64,000 nucleotides of DNA from Pseudomonadota bacterium (GCA_023425645.1 JAFACG010000009.1:124001-188000), one strand, 5' to 3'. Numbered from the stretch's first letter, positions 46,014-56,878 are shown. The notes: a model not told the origin generated them from the letters alone. A program made the numbers and translations.

Positions 46014-46805
46014 ATGATTTACCCGAATATCCAGTTTGAACTGCAGGACGGCGTGGCCCGCATCACGCTGAACCGCCCCGACAAGCTCAACAGCTTCACC
46101 GCCGACATGCATGCGGAGCTGGCCGACGCGCTGAGCCGCGTCGAGCAGCAGCCCGGGCTGCGCGTGCTGGTGCTGACCGGCAATGGCCGCGGCTTCTGCG
46201 CCGGACAGGACCTGTCCGAGCGCCAGATGAGCGCGGGCGATGCGCCTGTGGACCTGGGCGCCACCATCGAGAAGTTCTATGCGCCGCTGGTGCGCCGTCT
46301 GCGCGCGCTGGCCGCCCCCGTGGTGGTGGGCGTGAACGGCGTGGCGGCCGGCGCCGGCGCCAATCTGGCCCTGGCGGGCGATATCGTCATCGCGCGCCGC
46401 TCGGCCAGCTTCATCCAGCCTTTCTGCCGGTTGGGCCTGCTGCCCGACACGGGGGGCACTTTCTTTCTGCCCCGGCTGGTGGGGCCGGCCCGGGCCATGG
46501 GCCTGGCGCTGCTGGGCGACAAGCTGCCGGCCGAGCAGGCCGCGCAGTGGGGCCTGATCTGGGAATGCGTGGCCGACGAGGACTTCGAGGCGCGCCTGGA
46601 CGAGCTGGCCCGCCATTTTGCGCAGGCGCCCACCAAGGGCCTGGCCTACGCCAAGAAAGCCATCTACGCCAGCGACGCGCACTCGCTGGACCAGCAGCTG
46701 GACCTGGAGCGCGACCTGATGCGCGAACTGGGAGCCAGCCAGGACTACCGCGAGGGCGTCGATGCCTTCCTGGCCAAACGCGCACCTGTTTTCAAGGGGA
46801 TGTAA
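46014..46805 (+). CDS. paaG: 2-(1,2-epoxy-1,2-dihydrophenyl)acetyl-CoA isomerase PaaG
   Basis: A 263-residue crotonase-fold isomerase that turns the ring epoxide into oxepin-CoA. ITLNRPDKLNSFTADMHAEL, LTGNGRGFCAGQDLSER, GVNGVAAGAGANLALAGDIV (oxyanion Gly) and the active-site Asp in GLLPDTGGTFFLPRLVG are all seen. It ends in TAATG, overlapping paaI by one base. Confidence 0.94.
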   Translation: MIYPNIQFELQDGVARITLNRPDKLNSFTADMHAELADALSRVEQQPGLRVLVLTGNGRGFCAGQDLSERQMSAGDAPVDLGATIEKFYAPLVRRLRALAAPVVVGVNGVAAGAGANLALAGDIVIARRSASFIQPFCRLGLLPDTGGTFFLPRLVGPARAMGLALLGDKLPAEQAAQWGLIWECVADEDFEARLDELARHFAQAPTKGLAYAKKAIYASDAHSLDQQLDLERDLMRELGASQDYREGVDAFLAKRAPVFKGM

Positions 46806-47263
46806 TGGATAACGTCGTTGTTCCGGAAGACGCACAGCAACTGGCCGAGCAGGTCAGCGAACATATGTACGGCAATGACCAGGCCTCCCAGGCGCTGGGC
46901 CTGAGCCTGGATGCGGTCGCGCCCGGCCAGGCCAACATGAGCATGACGGTGCGCGCCGACATGCTCAATGGCCACAAGACCTGTCATGGCGGATTCATCT
47001 TCGCCCTGGCCGACAGCACCTTCGCCTTCGCCTGCAATTCGCGCAACGCTCCCACGGTGGCCTCGGGGTGCACCATCGATTACCTGGCGCCCGCCTTCGA
47101 GGGCGACGTGCTCACGGCGCGCGGCGTGGAAGCGTCGCTGGCCGGACGCACCGGCGTATACGATATCGAGGTGGTGAACCAGAATGGCCGGCGCATCGCC
47201 CTGTTCCGGGGGCGCTCGTACCGTCTGAACGGCACGGTGCTGGGCGGGATCGAAAAGAAATAG
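46805..47263 (+). CDS. paaI: Phenylacetyl-CoA-pathway thioesterase PaaI
   Basis: A 152-residue hotdog-fold hydroxyphenylacetyl-CoA thioesterase, believed to free CoA from dead-end intermediates. The active region is CHGGFIFALADSTFAFACNSR, with the catalytic Asp in the helix. VASGCTIDYLAPAFEGDVL fits PaaI. Start ATG 46805 is fused to the paaG stop. Confidence 0.94.
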   Translation: MDNVVVPEDAQQLAEQVSEHMYGNDQASQALGLSLDAVAPGQANMSMTVRADMLNGHKTCHGGFIFALADSTFAFACNSRNAPTVASGCTIDYLAPAFEGDVLTARGVEASLAGRTGVYDIEVVNQNGRRIALFRGRSYRLNGTVLGGIEKK

Positions 47264-47336
47264 TTTTATTGACGAGACACCCTGCGGACCCGGGGGGGTC
47301 TGTAGTACCAAACGAGTGGCAGGGCAGGAGTACACC

Positions 47337-48650
47337 ATGACAGCAATTCAAGAACAAGTCGGCCGCGATGCCATCGAGCACGCCAGCGTCGACGAAATCC
47401 GCAATCTGCAGCTGGAGCGCCTGAAGTGGACGCTGCGGCATGCCTACGAGAACGTGCCCCATTATCGTCGCAAGTTCGACGAGGCGGGCGTGCATCCGGA
47501 CGATCTGAAGCAGTTGTCCGACCTGTCCAAGTTCCCGTTCACGACCAAGCAGGACCTGCGCGACAACTACCCCTTCAATATGTTCGCCGTGCCCCGCGAG
47601 CAGGTGGTGCGCGTGCACGCCTCCAGCGGCACCACCGGCAAGCCCACGGTGGTGGGCTACACGGCCAAGGACATCTCCACCTGGGCCGACCTGTTCGCCC
47701 GCTCCATGTGGGCGGCCGGCGCGCGTCCCGGCGACATCGCGCACGTGGCCTACGGCTACGGCCTGTTCACCGGCGGCCTGGGCGCGCACTACGGCGCCGA
47801 GCGCCTGGGCTGCACGGTCGTTCCTATGTCCGGCGGCCAGACTGAAAAGCAGGTGCAGCTGATCCAGGACTTCCGCCCCGACGTGATCATGGTCACGCCT
47901 TCCTACTTCTGCAACATCATGGAGGAAATGGAGCGCCAGGGCATGGATCCGCGCGACACCTCGCTGCGCATCGGCATTTTCGGCGCCGAGCCCTGGACCG
48001 GCCAGATGCGCCTGGACATCGAGCAGCGCGCCGGCATCGACGCCGTGGACATCTACGGCCTGTCCGAAGTCATGGGGCCGGGCGTGGCCATGGAATGCGT
48101 GGAGAGCAAGGATGGCCCGGTGGTCTGGGAGGATCATTTCTTCCCCGAGATCATCAATCCCGAAACCGGCGAGCCCGTGGCCGACGGCGAGAGCGGCGAG
48201 CTGGTGTTCACCTCGCTCAGCAAGGAGGCCATGCCGGTCATCCGCTATCGCACCCGCGACTTGACGCGCCTGCTGCCGCCCACCTCGCGCAGCATGCGCC
48301 GCATCGGCAAGATCACCGGCCGCAGCGACGACATGCTGATCGTGCGCGGCGTCAATCTGTTTCCCACCCAGGTCGAGGAACTGGTCCTGAAGATGCCCGA
48401 GCTGGGCGCCCAGTATCAGCTCGTGCTCAGCCGCAGCGGCAACCTGGACGAGCTGGAAGTGCTGACCGAGGTGCGCGCCGAGCACAATCACCTGGACGAG
48501 GCGGCTCGCGAGCAGCTGGCGCGCCGCCTGTGCCACTCCATCAAGACCTTCATCGGCGTGAGCGCGCGCGTGCGGGTGCAGTCGGCCGGCACGGTCGAGC
48601 GCACCATCACCGGCAAGGCCAAGCGCGTGGTGGACCGGCGCACGTTCTGA
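47337..48650 (+). CDS. paaK: Phenylacetate-CoA ligase PaaK
   Basis: A 437-residue ANL-superfamily ligase activating phenylacetate with ATP and CoA, the entry step of the pathway. The P-loop is [17 protein letters not shown], the AMP-binding motif [10 protein letters not shown] and [12 protein letters not shown], and [18 protein letters not shown] the C-terminal hinge. AGGAG (47326-47330) six bases before ATG 47337 fixes the start. Last gene of the cluster; paaF, paaH, paaJ and a paa regulator gene are not in this window. Confidence 0.96.
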   Translation: MTAIQEQVGRDAIEHASVDEIRNLQLERLKWTLRHAYENVPHYRRKFDEAGVHPDDLKQLSDLSKFPFTTKQDLRDNYPFNMFAVPREQVVRVHASSGTTGKPTVVGYTAKDISTWADLFARSMWAAGARPGDIAHVAYGYGLFTGGLGAHYGAERLGCTVVPMSGGQTEKQVQLIQDFRPDVIMVTPSYFCNIMEEMERQGMDPRDTSLRIGIFGAEPWTGQMRLDIEQRAGIDAVDIYGLSEVMGPGVAMECVESKDGPVVWEDHFFPEIINPETGEPVADGESGELVFTSLSKEAMPVIRYRTRDLTRLLPPTSRSMRRIGKITGRSDDMLIVRGVNLFPTQVEELVLKMPELGAQYQLVLSRSGNLDELEVLTEVRAEHNHLDEAAREQLARRLCHSIKTFIGVSARVRVQSAGTVERTITGKAKRVVDRRTF

Positions 48651-48670
48651 TCGCCGCGACGGCGTGCGCG

Positions 48671-48698
48671 ACGGCCCTGCCCAGGCAGGGCCGTTTTT
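48671..48698 (+). terminator. Rho-independent terminator after paaK
   Basis: ACGGCCCTGCC / GGCAGGGCCGT with a minimal CA loop, followed by TTTTT, 20 bases after the paaK stop. Confidence 0.9.
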
Positions 48699-48774
48699 GT
48701 ATTCGCCCGTCTCACGGTATCATTCAGTCTGGCAGGCGGCGCAAGCCGTCTTTCTGTTTTTTCCGTGGCCGACC

Positions 48775-49233
48775 ATGTCCGACACAGTTCCCGGCGCCAT
48801 TGCCGGCATAGGCACCGACCTGATCCGCATCGAGCGGATCGAACGCGCGCTGGCCCGTCACGGCGAGCGCTTCGTCACCCGCATCCTGGGCGAACAGGAG
48901 CGCGTCGTCTATGCGCGCCGCGCCGCACGCGATCCGCAGCGCGGGCTGCGCTACCTGGCGACCCGCTTCGCCGCCAAGGAGGCTTTTTCCAAGGCTATCG
49001 GCCTGGGCATGCACATGCCCATGGCCTGGTCGCGCATGCAGACCCTGAACGCTCCCGGCGGCCGGCCCGTGGTGCGCCTGTCCGGGGAACTGCAGATCTG
49101 GTTCGAGGCGCGCTTTGGTGCCGCCCACATTTCCCTGACGGACGAGTCCGACATGGCCATGGCCTTTGTCGTGCTGGAGCGCAAGCCCCAAACCGGCCGC
49201 CATTCCTCCCTATCCGAGTCTGAAACAAAATGA
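48775..49233 (+). CDS. acpS: Holo-[acyl-carrier-protein] synthase
   Basis: A 152-residue 4'-phosphopantetheinyl transferase that activates ACP for fatty acid synthesis. [16 protein letters not shown] holds the Mg-binding Asp and [13 protein letters not shown] the Glu/Lys motif; HISLTDES is the third block. The last about 15 residues extend past the common end. It overlaps nagZ by four bases (ATGA). Confidence 0.95.
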   Translation: MSDTVPGAIAGIGTDLIRIERIERALARHGERFVTRILGEQERVVYARRAARDPQRGLRYLATRFAAKEAFSKAIGLGMHMPMAWSRMQTLNAPGGRPVVRLSGELQIWFEARFGAAHISLTDESDMAMAFVVLERKPQTGRHSSLSESETK

Positions 49234-50285
49234 GTCCTTCTCCGCAAGCAGTACTGCCTCCCGGTCCGGTCATGGTCGACGTGCAGGGCACCACCCTGAC
49301 CGAACAGGAGCGCCTGCGACTGCGCCATCCCCTGGTGGGCGGCGTCATCCTGTTCAGCCGAAACTTCCAGGACCGCGCACAGCTGACGGCCTTGTGCCAA
49401 GCCATCCATGCCGAGCGCGATGAGCCGCTGCTGATCGCCGTGGACCATGAGGGCGGGCGCGTGCAGCGCTTCCGGGAAGACGGCTTCACCACCTTGCCGG
49501 CGATGAGCCAGCTGGGCGAGCTGTGGACGCGCGACGCCGTCAAGGCGGCGGCGGTCGCCGCGGACACCGGTTACGTGCTGGCCGCCGAGCTGCGCGCCTG
49601 CGGCGTGGACATGAGCTTCACGCCCGTGCTGGACCTGGACTGGGGAGTCAGCAAGGTCATCGGCGACCGCTCCTTCCATCGCAGCCCGCGTGCGGTCTCC
49701 ATGCTGGCGGCCGGCCTGATCCGGGGCCTGAACAAGGCGGGCATGTCCGCCTGCGGCAAGCATTTCCCCGGCCATGGCGCCGTGCAGGCGGACTCCCATC
49801 ACGAGATTCCCGTGGACGACCGTCCGCTGGAGCAGATCCTGGACGAGGACGCCGCCCCTTACGGCTGGCTGGGCACCTTGCTGCTGCCTTCCGTGATGCC
49901 GGCCCACGTAATCTATTCCAAGGTGGATCCCAATCCGGCGGGTTTCTCGCCATACTGGATCCAGCGCGTGCTGCGCAAGGCCCTGGCCTACGACGGCGTG
50001 GTGTTCTCCGACGACCTGACCATGGAAGGCGCCTCGGTGGCGGGCGGCATCCTGGACCGCGCCAAGGCGGCCCTGGGCGCCGGCTGCGACATGGTGCTGG
50101 TGTGCAACCGTCCTGACCTGGCCGATGAATTGCTGGAGCGCCTGGAGTTCACGCCTGCGCCGGAATCCATAGACCGCATCCGCAAGCTGATGCCAACGAT
50201 CCCCGCCCTGGACTGGGATGCCCTGCAGGCGGACGAGCACTATCAATATGCCCGCGGACTTCAATCTAAAATCCTTTCTGTCTGA
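49230..50285 (+). CDS. nagZ: Beta-N-acetylhexosaminidase NagZ
   Basis: A 351-residue cytoplasmic glycoside hydrolase family 3 enzyme releasing N-acetylglucosamine from anhydro-muropeptides in cell-wall recycling. [12 protein letters not shown], the catalytic His/Asp loop in [18 protein letters not shown] and the nucleophile Asp in [12 protein letters not shown] are present. Where AmpR/AmpC exist its product controls beta-lactamase induction, but none is visible here. Its 3' end overlaps uvrC by 38 bases. Confidence 0.95.
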   Translation: MSPSPQAVLPPGPVMVDVQGTTLTEQERLRLRHPLVGGVILFSRNFQDRAQLTALCQAIHAERDEPLLIAVDHEGGRVQRFREDGFTTLPAMSQLGELWTRDAVKAAAVAADTGYVLAAELRACGVDMSFTPVLDLDWGVSKVIGDRSFHRSPRAVSMLAAGLIRGLNKAGMSACGKHFPGHGAVQADSHHEIPVDDRPLEQILDEDAAPYGWLGTLLLPSVMPAHVIYSKVDPNPAGFSPYWIQRVLRKALAYDGVVFSDDLTMEGASVAGGILDRAKAALGAGCDMVLVCNRPDLADELLERLEFTPAPESIDRIRKLMPTIPALDWDALQADEHYQYARGLQSKILSV

Positions 50286-52071
50286 GCTGCCGAATCTGCC
50301 GGGCGTGTACCGGCATATCGACGAGCAGGGCGAGGTGCTGTACGTGGGCAAGGCCCGCGACCTCAAGCGCCGCGTCAGCTCGTACTTCCAGAAGAACCTG
50401 AGCAGCCCGCGCATCGCCCATATGGTGGCGCGGGTGGCGCGCATCGAGGTCACCGTCACCCGCAGCGAGGCCGAGGCCCTGCTGCTGGAAAACAACCTGA
50501 TCAAGCGCCTGCGGCCGCGCTACAACATCCTGTTCCGGGACGACAAGTCCTATCCGTACCTGATGATCAGCGCCCATGAGGCGCCGCGCATCGCCTACTA
50601 CCGCGGCAGCACCAGCGGCAAGGGGCATTTCTTCGGACCCTATCCCAATTCCTGGGCCGTGCGCGAAACCATCCAGATCCTGCAGCGGGTGTTCCGCCTG
50701 CGCACCTGCGAGGACAGCGTCTACGCCAACCGGACCCGCCCCTGTCTGTTGCATCAGATCGGACGATGTTCGGCGCCTTGCGTGGATCTGGTCTCGCCGG
50801 AGCAATACCAGCAGGACGTCCAGCGCGCCATCCGCTTCCTGGATGGCCATACCTCCGAGATCCTGGACGATCTGCAGGCCCGCATGATGAAGGCGTCCGA
50901 AAACCTGGACTTCGAGCAGGCCGCCGTGCTGCGCGACCAGATGAAGGCCCTGTCCGCCGTATTGCAGCAGCAGAGCATGGAGCAGGTCGGCAACGACGAC
51001 GTGGACGTCATCGTGGTGGCCAATGCGGGCGGCAAGTTCTGCGTCAACCTGGCCATGGTGCGCGGCGGCCGCCATCTGGGCGACCGGGCTTTCTTCCCGA
51101 CGCAGATCAACGACGACACGCCCGGCGACGTGCTGGCGGCTTTCATCGCCCAGCATTACCTGGAGCGCCGCATGCCGCCGGTGCTGGTCTGCTCGCACGC
51201 CTTGCCCGATCCGGACCTGATGCCCCTGCTGGCCGAGCAGACCGGGGTCAAGGCGCGGGTGCTGACGCGCCCGCAGGGCGTGCGCAAGACCTGGCTGGAA
51301 CAGGCGGCCAAGAACGCCGAGCTGGCGCTGGCGCGCGTGCTGAGCGAGTCCACGGCGCGCGCCGAGCGCACCCGGGCGCTGGCCGATGCCCTGCAACTGG
51401 ACCTGGACGAGGCCCAGCTGGACGCCTTGCACATCGAATGCTTCGACATCAGCCATACGGCCGGGGAGGCCACGCAGGCTTCCTGCGTGGTGTACAGGCA
51501 GCACGCCATGCAGCCCTCGCTGTATCGTCGCTACAACATCGCCGGCATCACGCCGGGCGATGATTATGCCGCCATGCGCCAGGTCCTGAACCGCCGCTTC
51601 GCGCGCGTGGCCGAGGGGCTGGCCGAGCTGCCGGACATCGTCCTGATCGACGGCGGCAAGGGGCAGGTGGAGATCGCCCGGCAGGTGTTCGTGGAGCTGG
51701 GCCTGGACATCCATGTGCTGGTCGGGGTGGCCAAGGGCGAGAAACGCAAGGTCGGCTTGGAAACGCTAGTCTTTGCCGACGGCCGGCCGTCCGTGGCGCT
51801 GGGCGTGGAGTCCGCCGCCCTGATGCTGGTGGCCCAGGTGCGCGACGAGGCGCACCGATTCGCCATCACCGGCATGCGCGCCCAGCGGGCCAAGGCGCGC
51901 AACGTGTCCCGGCTGGAGGATATCGAAGGGGTCGGCGCCAAGCGGCGCCAGCGACTGCTGGCGCGCTTTGGCGGCTTCAGCGGGGTGGCCGACGCCAGCA
52001 TCGACGAGCTCAGTTCGGTCGAGGGAATATCCACCGAACTGGCCGAGCGCATTTATCATGCTTTACGATAG
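50248..52071 (+). CDS. uvrC: Excinuclease ABC subunit C
   Basis: A 607-residue dual-incision nuclease of nucleotide excision repair. A GIY-YIG domain (about 10-90; [27 protein letters not shown]), a Cys motif ([25 protein letters not shown]), a UVR/UvrB-binding helix pair ([18 protein letters not shown]), an RNase H-like nuclease domain ([31 protein letters not shown]) and two C-terminal helix-hairpin-helix motifs ([34 protein letters not shown]). The chosen ATG overlaps nagZ; an in-frame ATG at 50218 is less likely. No LexA box precedes it. Confidence 0.97.
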   Translation: MPADFNLKSFLSELPNLPGVYRHIDEQGEVLYVGKARDLKRRVSSYFQKNLSSPRIAHMVARVARIEVTVTRSEAEALLLENNLIKRLRPRYNILFRDDKSYPYLMISAHEAPRIAYYRGSTSGKGHFFGPYPNSWAVRETIQILQRVFRLRTCEDSVYANRTRPCLLHQIGRCSAPCVDLVSPEQYQQDVQRAIRFLDGHTSEILDDLQARMMKASENLDFEQAAVLRDQMKALSAVLQQQSMEQVGNDDVDVIVVANAGGKFCVNLAMVRGGRHLGDRAFFPTQINDDTPGDVLAAFIAQHYLERRMPPVLVCSHALPDPDLMPLLAEQTGVKARVLTRPQGVRKTWLEQAAKNAELALARVLSESTARAERTRALADALQLDLDEAQLDALHIECFDISHTAGEATQASCVVYRQHAMQPSLYRRYNIAGITPGDDYAAMRQVLNRRFARVAEGLAELPDIVLIDGGKGQVEIARQVFVELGLDIHVLVGVAKGEKRKVGLETLVFADGRPSVALGVESAALMLVAQVRDEAHRFAITGMRAQRAKARNVSRLEDIEGVGAKRRQRLLARFGGFSGVADASIDELSSVEGISTELAERIYHALR

Positions 52072-52108
52072 GCGTGAGCCTTCGTCCATTTAGGTTGGTA
52101 TCCGAGCT

Positions 52109-52681
52109 ATGCCTTTCAATCTGCCCATCGCCCTTACGTGGCTTCGCATCGTCCTGATCCCCTTGATCGTGGCGCTTTACTATCTGCCCGACAGCTGGCT
52201 GTCCGAGCCTTCGCGCGATCTGTGGGCGGCCCTGGTCTTCATCGTGGCGGCCTTGACGGACTGGTTCGACGGCTGGCTGGCGCGGCGCTGGAACCAGACC
52301 TCGTCCTTCGGCGCCTTCCTGGATCCGGTGGCCGACAAGCTGATGGTGAGCGCGGCCCTGCTCGTGCTGCTGGACCTGAACCGGGTGGACGCCTTCATCG
52401 CCCTGATCATCATAGGCCGGGAAATCACCATTTCCGCATTGCGGGAATGGATGGCCAAAATCGGGGCCAGTGGTAGTGTGGCGGTTCACCGGCTCGGCAA
52501 GTTCAAGACGGCGGCGCAGATGGTGGCCATCCCCTGCCTGCTGTACTGGTACCCCATCATGGGCCTGCCGACCCGCATCATCGGCCAGGCGCTCATCGTC
52601 GTGGCCGCGGTACTGACTGTCTGGTCCATGTGCTATTACTTGCAGAAGGCCTGGCCGGAAATCAAGAAAAAGCAGAACTGA
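52109..52681 (+). CDS. pgsA: CDP-diacylglycerol-glycerol-3-phosphate 3-phosphatidyltransferase
   Basis: A 190-residue inner-membrane enzyme of phosphatidylglycerol synthesis with about five hydrophobic helices. The CDP-alcohol phosphotransferase signature D-G-x2-A-R-x8-G-x3-D-x3-D is complete (DGWLARRWNQTSSFGAFLDP then VADK). It follows uvrC by 37 bases, as in many proteobacteria, and precedes the MFS gene by two bases. Confidence 0.96.
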   Translation: MPFNLPIALTWLRIVLIPLIVALYYLPDSWLSEPSRDLWAALVFIVAALTDWFDGWLARRWNQTSSFGAFLDPVADKLMVSAALLVLLDLNRVDAFIALIIIGREITISALREWMAKIGASGSVAVHRLGKFKTAAQMVAIPCLLYWYPIMGLPTRIIGQALIVVAAVLTVWSMCYYLQKAWPEIKKKQN

Positions 52682-52683
52682 GC

Positions 52684-53937
52684 ATGTCTGATACGCAAAC
52701 TTCCACGCTGGACGGGCAGCTCGCCCCCAGCTCGCGCGACTGGCGGGTGATCGGGGTCATCGGGATCGCCCATGCCAGTTCGCATTTCTTCCAGCTGATC
52801 CTGCCCACGCTGTACATCTCCCTGGGCCAGGAATTCGGTTATGACTTCCTGACGCTGGGCGGGCTGGTCACCACCTTCTATCTGGTGTCCTGCCTGGGGC
52901 AGGCCTCCTCGGGCTTTCTGGTCGATCGGGTGGGCGCCTATCCGGTGCTCAAGGTGGGGCTGGCCTGCTTCGTGGCGGCGGCCCTGCTCATCGGCATGGC
53001 CAACGGCTATGCCATGCTGCTGGCCGCCGCGCTGATCGGCGGGGTGGGCAATGCCGTCTTCCATCCGGTGGACTATTCCATCATCAACCACCGGGTCAGT
53101 CCGGCGCGCCTGGGCCATGCCTTCAGCACGCACGGCCTGACGGGCAACCTGGGCTGGGCGCTGACGCCGGTCTTCATCACGTCCCTGACCATTTATTTCA
53201 ACTGGCGCGTCGCCGTGCTGGCCGCCGCCGCCCTGATCGCGGCCGTGCTGGCGCTGGTACTGCTCAACCGCGAGGCGCTGGCCGGCGCGTCCGTTGCGCG
53301 CGAGGCGGACGGAGCCAGGCCGCAGGACAAGGAGCCCATCTGGGTGACGCTGTCCACCTTGCTGTCCCGGCCTTCGCTATGGGGAGCGTTCCTGTTCTTC
53401 GCCTTCGCCACGGCTGCCATGGCGGTGGTGCAGAACTACACCATTCCCATGCTGCACAATACCTACGGCATCGACAAGGTGCTGGCCGGTTCGGCGCTGT
53501 CCGGCTATATGCTGGCATCGGCGGCGGGCATGCTGGCCGGCGGCTTCATCGCTTCCAGCACGCCGCGCTCCGAACTGATCGTGTTCGTGTCCCTGATCGT
53601 CTCCGGCACCTTGCTGCTGGTGCTGGGGGCAGGGTGGGTGGCGCCGGCGCTGGCCCTGTTTTTCGTGGGCGCGGCGGGGTTCTGCTCGGGCATCGCCTCG
53701 CCCTCGCGCGACATGCTGATCCGCCGCGTCACGCCCAAAGGATCGACCGGCGCCGTCTATGGACTGGTGTATTCGGGCATGGACGTGGGCTCGTCCCTGG
53801 CCCCAGTGGGCTTCGGGCTGCTGCTGGATGCCGGCCTGAACCAGGCGCCCTGGTACGGCGCGGCCATCGGCTATTGGACCGCCGCCGGCCTGGCCGTCTA
53901 TGTGGCTTCCACCGTCACCCGGGCCTCCCGGAGCTGA
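52684..53937 (+). CDS. MFS transporter, fosmidomycin-resistance (Fsr)-like
   Basis: A 417-residue 12-helix major facilitator. HASSHFFQLILPTLYISLGQEFG in the first helix and FHPVDYSIINHRVSPARLGHAFSTHGLTGNLGW resemble Fsr-type pumps. VDRVGAYPVLKVGL is the loop motif. Substrate unknown; the Fsr name is by similarity. It starts two bases after pgsA and is followed by a strong terminator. An in-frame upstream start inside pgsA is less likely. Confidence 0.88.
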   Translation: MSDTQTSTLDGQLAPSSRDWRVIGVIGIAHASSHFFQLILPTLYISLGQEFGYDFLTLGGLVTTFYLVSCLGQASSGFLVDRVGAYPVLKVGLACFVAAALLIGMANGYAMLLAAALIGGVGNAVFHPVDYSIINHRVSPARLGHAFSTHGLTGNLGWALTPVFITSLTIYFNWRVAVLAAAALIAAVLALVLLNREALAGASVAREADGARPQDKEPIWVTLSTLLSRPSLWGAFLFFAFATAAMAVVQNYTIPMLHNTYGIDKVLAGSALSGYMLASAAGMLAGGFIASSTPRSELIVFVSLIVSGTLLLVLGAGWVAPALALFFVGAAGFCSGIASPSRDMLIRRVTPKGSTGAVYGLVYSGMDVGSSLAPVGFGLLLDAGLNQAPWYGAAIGYWTAAGLAVYVASTVTRASRS

Positions 53938-53953
53938 AGGAAAGGGGAAAAGC

Positions 53954-53983
53954 AAAACCGCTGCAACTGCAGCGGTTTTTTTT
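53954..53983. terminator. Bidirectional terminator between the MFS gene and queF
   Basis: AAAACCGCTGCA / TGCAGCGGTTTT, twelve perfect pairs with a two-base loop and eight T residues on the plus strand; four T residues on the minus strand serve queF. Confidence 0.9.
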
Positions 53984-54000
53984 GCACAACGGCGCGGCCC

Positions 54001-54828
54001 TTATTGTCGTGCCAGGCGGGGTTCGTCCACGCTGTCCGGATGGCTGCTGCGCCAGGGGTTGATGTCCAGGCCGCCGCGGCGCGTATAACGCGCATATACC
54101 AGCAGGCGTTCGGGCCGGCAGCTTTGCATGATGTCGCTGTAGAGCCGTTCCACGCAGTGTTCGTGGAACTCGGTATGGCGGCGCAGAGAGACGATGTAAC
54201 GCAGCAGGGAGGCGGGATCGATCTGCGGGCCGGTGTAGCGCACCTGCACGCTGCCCCAGTCCGGCTGGCCGGTGACCGGGCAGTTGGACTTGAGCAGGTC
54301 GGACACCAGCGATTCAGTGACGACGGGGGCCTCGGGCAGGCAGCGCAGCAGCCCGCTTTGCGGCGTGTAGTCGCGGATCTCGATGTCCAGCTGGTCGATG
54401 CACAATCCGTCCAGCGTGCCGATGTTCTGGCCGTCCAGGGCGTCGAGCGGCAGCAGCGTGACGTCCACGGGGGCGCCGGCGACGGAACCTAGGTCCTGGG
54501 CCATGCGTTCGCGCAGCGCGTCCGTATCGCTCACGATCTCGTCGTTGAAGGAATTCAGGTAGAGCTTGAAGGACTTCGATTCGATGATGCGCGGGCTGTT
54601 CCAGGGGATGACGAAGCGCGCGATGGCCACGACCGGTTTGCCTTTGGGATTGAGCCAGGACATTTCGTAGGCGTTCCAGATGTCGGCGCCGTGCCATTGT
54701 TCGGGCGTTTGCAGGAAGCGGCGGTTCAGGGCCCGTTCGATGCCGAACAGCACGGATGGATCGTAGCGACTGGGATAGACCACGTCGTGGCCCAGAGGGG
54801 AGTCTTTCAGCAGGGAAGTGCTCGTCAT
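54001..54828 (-). CDS. queF: NADPH-dependent 7-cyano-7-deazaguanine reductase QueF
   Basis: A 275-residue tunnel-fold enzyme that reduces preQ0 to preQ1 for queuosine in tRNA. It is the long bimodular type: the QueF motif ESKSFKLYLNSFNDE in the N-terminal half, the substrate Cys in LLKSNCPVTGQPDWGSV, and HEHCVERLYSDI in the C-terminal half. The start at 54828 gives the family N-terminus; ten further in-frame residues upstream are not conserved. Confidence 0.96.
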   Translation of the reverse strand: MTSTSLLKDSPLGHDVVYPSRYDPSVLFGIERALNRRFLQTPEQWHGADIWNAYEMSWLNPKGKPVVAIARFVIPWNSPRIIESKSFKLYLNSFNDEIVSDTDALRERMAQDLGSVAGAPVDVTLLPLDALDGQNIGTLDGLCIDQLDIEIRDYTPQSGLLRCLPEAPVVTESLVSDLLKSNCPVTGQPDWGSVQVRYTGPQIDPASLLRYIVSLRRHTEFHEHCVERLYSDIMQSCRPERLLVYARYTRRGGLDINPWRSSHPDSVDEPRLARQ

Positions 54829-55133
54829 TGGTGGGTAATACGGGAACAAGACAATCAAAAGGCGCGGCGCGCTCGCCGGCCTTGCGTGGCGGGCCCCATT
54901 ATCCCATATGGTGAAACTGCTGTCTCAGCATGCAAAAAACTGCTGCTGCGACGCACATCATGTCGTTTCATAAAAAGACAGTGAATTTCATATCTCGAAA
55001 TTTATAAAATAACTTATTGATTATAAACAAAAAAATATTTAGTCTTATATAAGATACAACACACCATTGCGGCGCAGCATTTGGATAGACTGTAGTCATC
55101 TGTTCAACGTCATTTCTGATAGAGGAGTCAACC
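54829..55133 (+). promoter_or_regulatory. A+T-rich regulatory region of aceA
   Basis: A 305-base gap between divergent queF and aceA. About 54960-55060 is strikingly A+T-rich compared with its surroundings and contains a 12-base perfect palindrome TCTTATATAAGA (55043-55054), about 85 bases before the aceA start. It is a candidate operator for glyoxylate-shunt control, but I cannot name the regulator, and no clean -35/-10 pair is evident. Confidence 0.35.
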
Positions 55134-56441
<1,308 letters not shown>

Positions 56442-56480
56442 TCGGGGAGGGTGCTCCCTGAGAGCGCCGCCGCGATGCAG

Positions 56481-56520
56481 ACAGCCCGCCGGCCTGCTCC
56501 AGCCGGCGGGCTGTCTTTTT
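56481..56520 (+). terminator. Rho-independent terminator after aceA
   Basis: ACAGCCCGCCGGC / GCCGGCGGGCTGT, thirteen perfect pairs, then CTTTTT, about 40 bases after the aceA stop. Confidence 0.93.
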
Positions 56521-56593
56521 GGCAAGAGGGGAGGGACGTTCCAGACGGTCTTGCCTGAATAAGTCTCTTAATTACCACCAATTATTTGTATGG

Positions 56594-56622
56594 CTGACTT
56601 TCTGGGGCTTTGTTCATAAAAT
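56594..56622 (+). promoter_or_regulatory. Candidate promoter of a short plus-strand RNA
   Basis: CTGACT (56594-56599) N17 TAAAAT (56617-56622). It lies after the aceA terminator and before a second plus-strand terminator with no reading frame between them. Confidence 0.35.
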
Positions 56623-56628
56623 CGCAGC

Positions 56629-56692
56629 AAGCGAAAAAACAATCAGGCCGTGCGGGACGATGGCTGCCGCCCTGGAAGGGCGGTATTTTTTT
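56629..56692 (+). ncRNA. Candidate small RNA, about 64 bases (plus strand)
   Basis: Predicted from the promoter at 56594-56622 and the intrinsic terminator at 56667-56692. It has no open frame with a ribosome site. It lies between aceA and the CcoI-like gene. Alternatively the terminator is only a second stop for aceA readthrough. Confidence 0.3.
56667..56692 (+). terminator. Second plus-strand terminator downstream of aceA
   Basis: CCGCCCT / AGGGCGG around GGA, then TATTTTTTT. It lies about 150 bases beyond the aceA terminator, suggesting a separate short transcript or a fail-safe. Confidence 0.75.
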
Positions 56693-56710
56693 GGTCCGGC
56701 CGGCCGAAGG

Positions 56711-56738
56711 AAAAAAAAAGAGGCTGCCAGCGGCAGCC
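56711..56738 (-). terminator. Minus-strand intrinsic terminator
   Basis: GGCTGCC / GGCAGCC with a GCT loop, followed on the minus strand by TC and nine T residues. The only annotated gene to its right on this strand is fnr, more than 6 kb away, so it must serve a local transcript. Confidence 0.85.
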
Positions 56739-56799
56739 CTAAAGCATTGAACAGTTGATGCCGTGTTGGGGGGATAACGGCCTGAACAAGATGCGTAGG
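56711..56799 (-). ncRNA. Candidate FNR-dependent small RNA (minus strand)
   Basis: Read leftward, TATATC (56811-56806) forms a -10, giving a start near 56799. The exact FNR box centred at 56837.5 would sit at about -39, near the class II position. The transcript of about 90 bases has a C-rich unpaired segment (TTATCCCCCCAACACGG) and ends in the terminator at 56711-56738. No ribosome site or frame is present. The layout recalls anaerobically induced regulatory RNAs such as FnrS/AniS, but similarity to them is not shown. Confidence 0.4.
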
Positions 56800-56830
56800 G
56801 ACAACGATATAGGAAGCAAGCAAAGTCGTA

Positions 56831-56844
56831 TTGATTTAGATCAA
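56831..56844. promoter_or_regulatory. FNR/ANR box between candidate sRNA and CcoI-like gene
   Basis: TTGAT-TTAG-ATCAA, exact consensus. For the plus strand, TATAGT (56867-56872) is a good -10 with a predicted start near 56879. The box centre (56837.5) is then at -41.5, the textbook class II position. For the minus strand see the candidate small RNA. Confidence 0.8.
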
Positions 56845-56878
56845 GAGTAAAGAAATATCAGTGGTTTATAGTCCTTCC

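Noticed and set aside
44319..46835. 838-codon open frame antisense to paaN and paaG
   Set aside because: Same explanation: third-position G+C bias leaves the opposite frame open. The sense genes are clearly PaaN and PaaG.
50100..50250. LexA control of uvrC
   Set aside because: No CTGT-N8-ACAG site lies upstream; uvrC overlaps nagZ by 38 bases and is most simply cotranscribed.
52630..52683. Earlier start for the Fsr-like MFS gene inside pgsA
   Set aside because: It would add 18 residues read from pgsA codons out of frame. The ATG two bases after the pgsA stop fits the family N-terminus.
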